In this document: positions 62,358 through 64,000 of the stretch, piece after piece
Numbering within the stretch: the first letter of the stretch is position 1
How the letters are laid out: each line of letters begins with the position of its first letter
NCBI GenBank assembly: GCA_030830005.1
Contig: JAURNV010000024.1
Span: forward strand, 1-64,000
Origin: Flavobacteriaceae bacterium
Lineage (GTDB): Bacteria; Bacteroidota; Bacteroidia; Flavobacteriales; Flavobacteriaceae
Length of the DNA stretch: 64,000 nucleotides
Reading direction: 5' to 3'
Notes under the pieces: generated by a model
The model's input: only the letters and a program-made list of their open reading frames with translations
Told to the model about the DNA's origin: nothing
The model's database searches: none
Program-made: the position numbers and the translations under genes

Positions 62358-62744
62358 ATGAGTAAACAAATTATAACTGAGTACTTAAATAAATTTGACT
62401 ATGCCTTTGAGGAAAAAGAAGAAAAAATTAATGTTAAACTTGACTTTAATTTAGAGATTAATATTGACTTAACCAGTGCAGATAAAATAAAGATTTCTGA
62501 TAGATTAGGCTCTTTGAATTTTTTATCTTGGCCATTTTCAATGACTATTAAAGGGACAATGTTGTACAACTTCATTTCTTCATTTATAGTTTTTGTATTG
62601 TTTCTTGCTTTGAGAAATTCTATTAATACTTATGCATTAACTTTATTTGTAATTTTTGCAGCATTCTGGAATTTATATTGGCTATTATACTACTTGATTA
62701 AATCAGAAAATTTCAAAAAAGAAATCAAGACTTTGATAAAATAA
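62358..62744 (+). CDS. Hypothetical small membrane protein (cassette-like)
   Basis: This 128-residue protein is not recognised. It has a charged N-terminal domain (residues 1-65, KINVKLDFNLEINIDL) and two transmembrane helices (about 68-85 and 91-114), then a short Lys-rich tail. It is much more AT-rich than the surrounding genes, and nearly all its Lys and Asn codons are AAA and AAT. The gene sits alone between inverted GTTGGCAAA/TTTGCCAAC sites, with no neighbours on its transcript, which suggests horizontal acquisition as a unit. Function unknown. Confidence 0.65.
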   Translation: MSKQIITEYLNKFDYAFEEKEEKINVKLDFNLEINIDLTSADKIKISDRLGSLNFLSWPFSMTIKGTMLYNFISSFIVFVLFLALRNSINTYALTLFVIFAAFWNLYWLLYYLIKSENFKKEIKTLIK

Positions 62745-62753
62745 AAAAAACGA

Positions 62754-62774
62754 TTTGCCAACACGCAATATACG
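62754..62774. repeat. Right boundary site: TTTGCCAAC plus ACGCAATATACG
   Basis: TTTGCCAAC begins 9 bp after the stop of the small membrane-protein gene and is the inverted partner of the left GTTGGCAAA. It continues into ACGCAATATACG, which shares ACGCAAT with the left palindrome. No integrase gene or attI-like region lies in the window. Confidence 0.45.
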
Positions 62775-62930
62775 TAAGCCGGGGGATGTGGCTAATTCAG
62801 ACTTTTGCACTTTTACTCAAAACTGTGACGGTTTGATAGAAAATCGCTTTGAAATGCCAAACGTTTCATATACCCATCCGTTAGATAAATTCAACCTATA
62901 AAAACAAACCCTACCCCAGCAGGTTGCGTT

Positions 62931-62946
62931 TGCCTATCGGCAGGCA
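62931..62946. repeat. Short GC-rich hairpin repeat-like element
   Basis: TGCCTATCGGCAGGCA forms a TGCCT/AGGCA stem and stands out from the AT-rich surroundings. Hairpins of this type (tgcctgccgataggcag) are scattered between genes in many Flavobacteriales genomes. Only one copy was seen here, so its repeat status is an inference. Confidence 0.35.
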
Positions 62947-63040
62947 GGTTTGTGATGCTTGGTTGAGCATAAATGGACCTTACATTACCGGAATAGTCGC
63001 ACGCATTATTTAACACAAGGTTTTGTATTTTTAACCGGCA

Positions 63041-63634
63041 ATGCAAACACAACTTACGCAGACTTTGGAATGTGGTACTGACGAAGCCGGTCGGGGTTGT
63101 TTGGCAGGACCCGTTACTGCGGCTGCCGTAATTCTACCAAAAAATTTTACCCATCCCCTACTCAACGACTCCAAAAAACTCACTGCCAAACAACGCTATG
63201 CCTTACGTAACGAAATCAAAGATGTTGCCCTTGCCTATGGCATAGCACATGTTCCACATACCCGAATCGATGAAATCAATATCTTAAATGCCTCCATAGA
63301 GGCCATGCATTTGGCAATTGCCAACATGGCACTAACCCCTGAAACCATTTTGGTAGACGGCAACAAATTCAAACCCTATCAACACATTCCGCATCATTGC
63401 ATAGTGGGCGGAGATGCTAAATTTTTAAACATTGCTGCAGCCTCTATCCTAGCAAAAACCACACGCGACGACATCATGCACGAACATCATCATGCCTATC
63501 CGCACTTTGGTTGGAACACCAACAAAGGCTATCCCACCCTAAAACACCGAGAAGCTATCCTAAAACACGGGGCTGTTGAAATACACCGAAAAACTTTTGC
63601 GCTATTTCCAAAACAGCTTTCGTTAGATTTATAA
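63041..63634 (+). CDS. rnhB: Ribonuclease HII
   Basis: This 197-residue enzyme cleaves RNA in DNA:RNA hybrids and removes misincorporated ribonucleotides. The metal-binding Asp14 and Glu15 are in GTDEAGRGCLAGPV, and the third and fourth acidic residues lie in ILVDGNKF and AKTTRDDIM. Length is typical of RNase HII. It follows a 296-bp non-coding stretch and is 9 bp upstream of the partial lipoprotein gene. Confidence 0.96.
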   Translation: MQTQLTQTLECGTDEAGRGCLAGPVTAAAVILPKNFTHPLLNDSKKLTAKQRYALRNEIKDVALAYGIAHVPHTRIDEINILNASIEAMHLAIANMALTPETILVDGNKFKPYQHIPHHCIVGGDAKFLNIAAASILAKTTRDDIMHEHHHAYPHFGWNTNKGYPTLKHREAILKHGAVEIHRKTFALFPKQLSLDL

Positions 63635-63643
63635 CTTTGCACT

Positions 63644-64000
63644 ATGAATCGACTCTTGCTCCTAGGAATTTGCATGGTATTTTATGCCTGTCAGCAAAAA
63701 CAAACGCCTTCTGCTTCGCTATTAAGCTATTTGCCCAATAATGCGTTGTTGGTTGTCAAGAGTGAATCCTTTAAAGAGCTGCAAAATTTTGAAAGCAAAC
63801 ACATCGCAGCAAAGTCACTCACTACTGTTTTTCCTGATTTTTTTGCTCAACTCAACCAAGTAGCACAAAACACAAGCGGGCAATTGAGTTTTCATCCCGA
63901 AGGAAAAGATCGGCTTTCGCCTCTATGGATTACACGTCAAAGGCTTATAAAATCAGACTCCGTTTTGGCAGATACCCTAAACTATGCCAAAACCCAGTTC
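63644..64000 (+). CDS. Lipoprotein of unknown function, 3' part outside the window
   Basis: The visible 119 codons begin MNRLLLLGICMVFYACQQKQ, a lipoprotein signal with lipobox Cys at residue 16, followed by SASLLSYLPNNALLVVKSESF. The frame is open to the window edge, so the gene is cut. It starts 9 bp after rnhB and is probably co-transcribed. I do not recognise a family from this portion. Confidence 0.7.
   Translation, partial: MNRLLLLGICMVFYACQQKQTPSASLLSYLPNNALLVVKSESFKELQNFESKHIAAKSLTTVFPDFFAQLNQVAQNTSGQLSFHPEGKDRLSPLWITRQRLIKSDSVLADTLNYAKTQF

Noticed and set aside
1-64000. CRISPR arrays, insertion sequences, prophage or conjugative genes
   Set aside because: No regularly spaced repeats, no transposase motifs and no phage structural genes were found in reading both strands.

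Overview
The window is chromosomal DNA from a member of the Bacteroidota, almost certainly a marine-type Flavobacteriaceae. The evidence is the AT-rich coding sequence, Bacteroidota-type promoters (TTG, about 19-21 bp, TAnnTTTG) in place of strong Shine-Dalgarno sites, a type IX secretion (T9SS) C-terminal sorting domain on a secreted glycanase, and lineage-typical families (DUF2851, DUF6029, PspC-like, ribosomal protein bTHX, putative porin). I cannot name the genus. Most of the window is core genome. I see no phage, insertion sequence or CRISPR array.

Layout. 1-1,894 (minus strand) is a translation operon: rpsU, a XerC-type recombinase, hpf, then tRNA-Thr, tRNA-Tyr and the 5' end of a third tRNA. 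1,897-7,431 (minus) holds an acyl-CoA dehydrogenase, a frame-disrupted helix-hairpin-helix protein, an AgcS symporter, a PspC-like protein, DUF2851 and a rhodanese lipoprotein. 7,490-8,483 is a MarR-YceI pair with a palindrome at the MarR start. 8,488-15,507 is the whole trp operon in the order leader, E, G, D, C, F, B, A, with mscL between trpB and trpA. It is controlled by a Trp-codon leader peptide and an attenuator. 15,827-22,168 is a run of small housekeeping genes on both strands: bTHX, yaaA, rluD, PASTA, ddl, coaD, NUDIX, pyrE, SRPBCC and birA. 22,229-23,896 is a secreted GH16 glycanase between birA and rsfS. 24,114-31,195 carries rsfS-ftsH-LUD-cdsA-psd and convergent valS.

31,305-39,804 holds DUF1573, an aminotransferase, murB, a sigma factor, an atypical NRAMP-like transporter, lipA, lpxK, a Nif3-like protein and a coiled-coil protein. 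40,056-42,545 is a three-gene envelope redox cluster: two thioredoxin-fold proteins and a DUF6029 outer-membrane protein. 42,635-47,876 looks like a lysine/2-oxoadipate catabolic group: a saccharopine-dehydrogenase-like enzyme, a DUF1338 (HglS-like) dioxygenase, an FAD-linked 2-hydroxy-acid dehydrogenase and acetoacetyl-CoA ligase. 49,073-53,752 (minus) has glmS, tRNA-Val, folC and nhaD. 54,127-60,095 is gltBD (glutamate synthase), with a structured element upstream. 60,096-64,000 has a putative porin, a small AT-rich membrane-protein gene bounded by inverted GTTGGCAAA/TTTGCCAAC sites like a gene cassette, rnhB, and the start of a lipoprotein gene cut by the window edge.

Signals that ordinary gene annotation would not explain: the trp attenuator, whose promoter lies almost on the leader ATG; the cassette-like island at 62.2-62.8 kb; the 2-oxoadipate shunt cluster; the NRAMP-like protein without its metal-binding motifs; the homopolymer frame break at 3.83 kb; and seven of eight convergent gene pairs with no intergenic DNA (overlaps of 26, 26, 26, 4 and 4 bp, and two pairs that abut).
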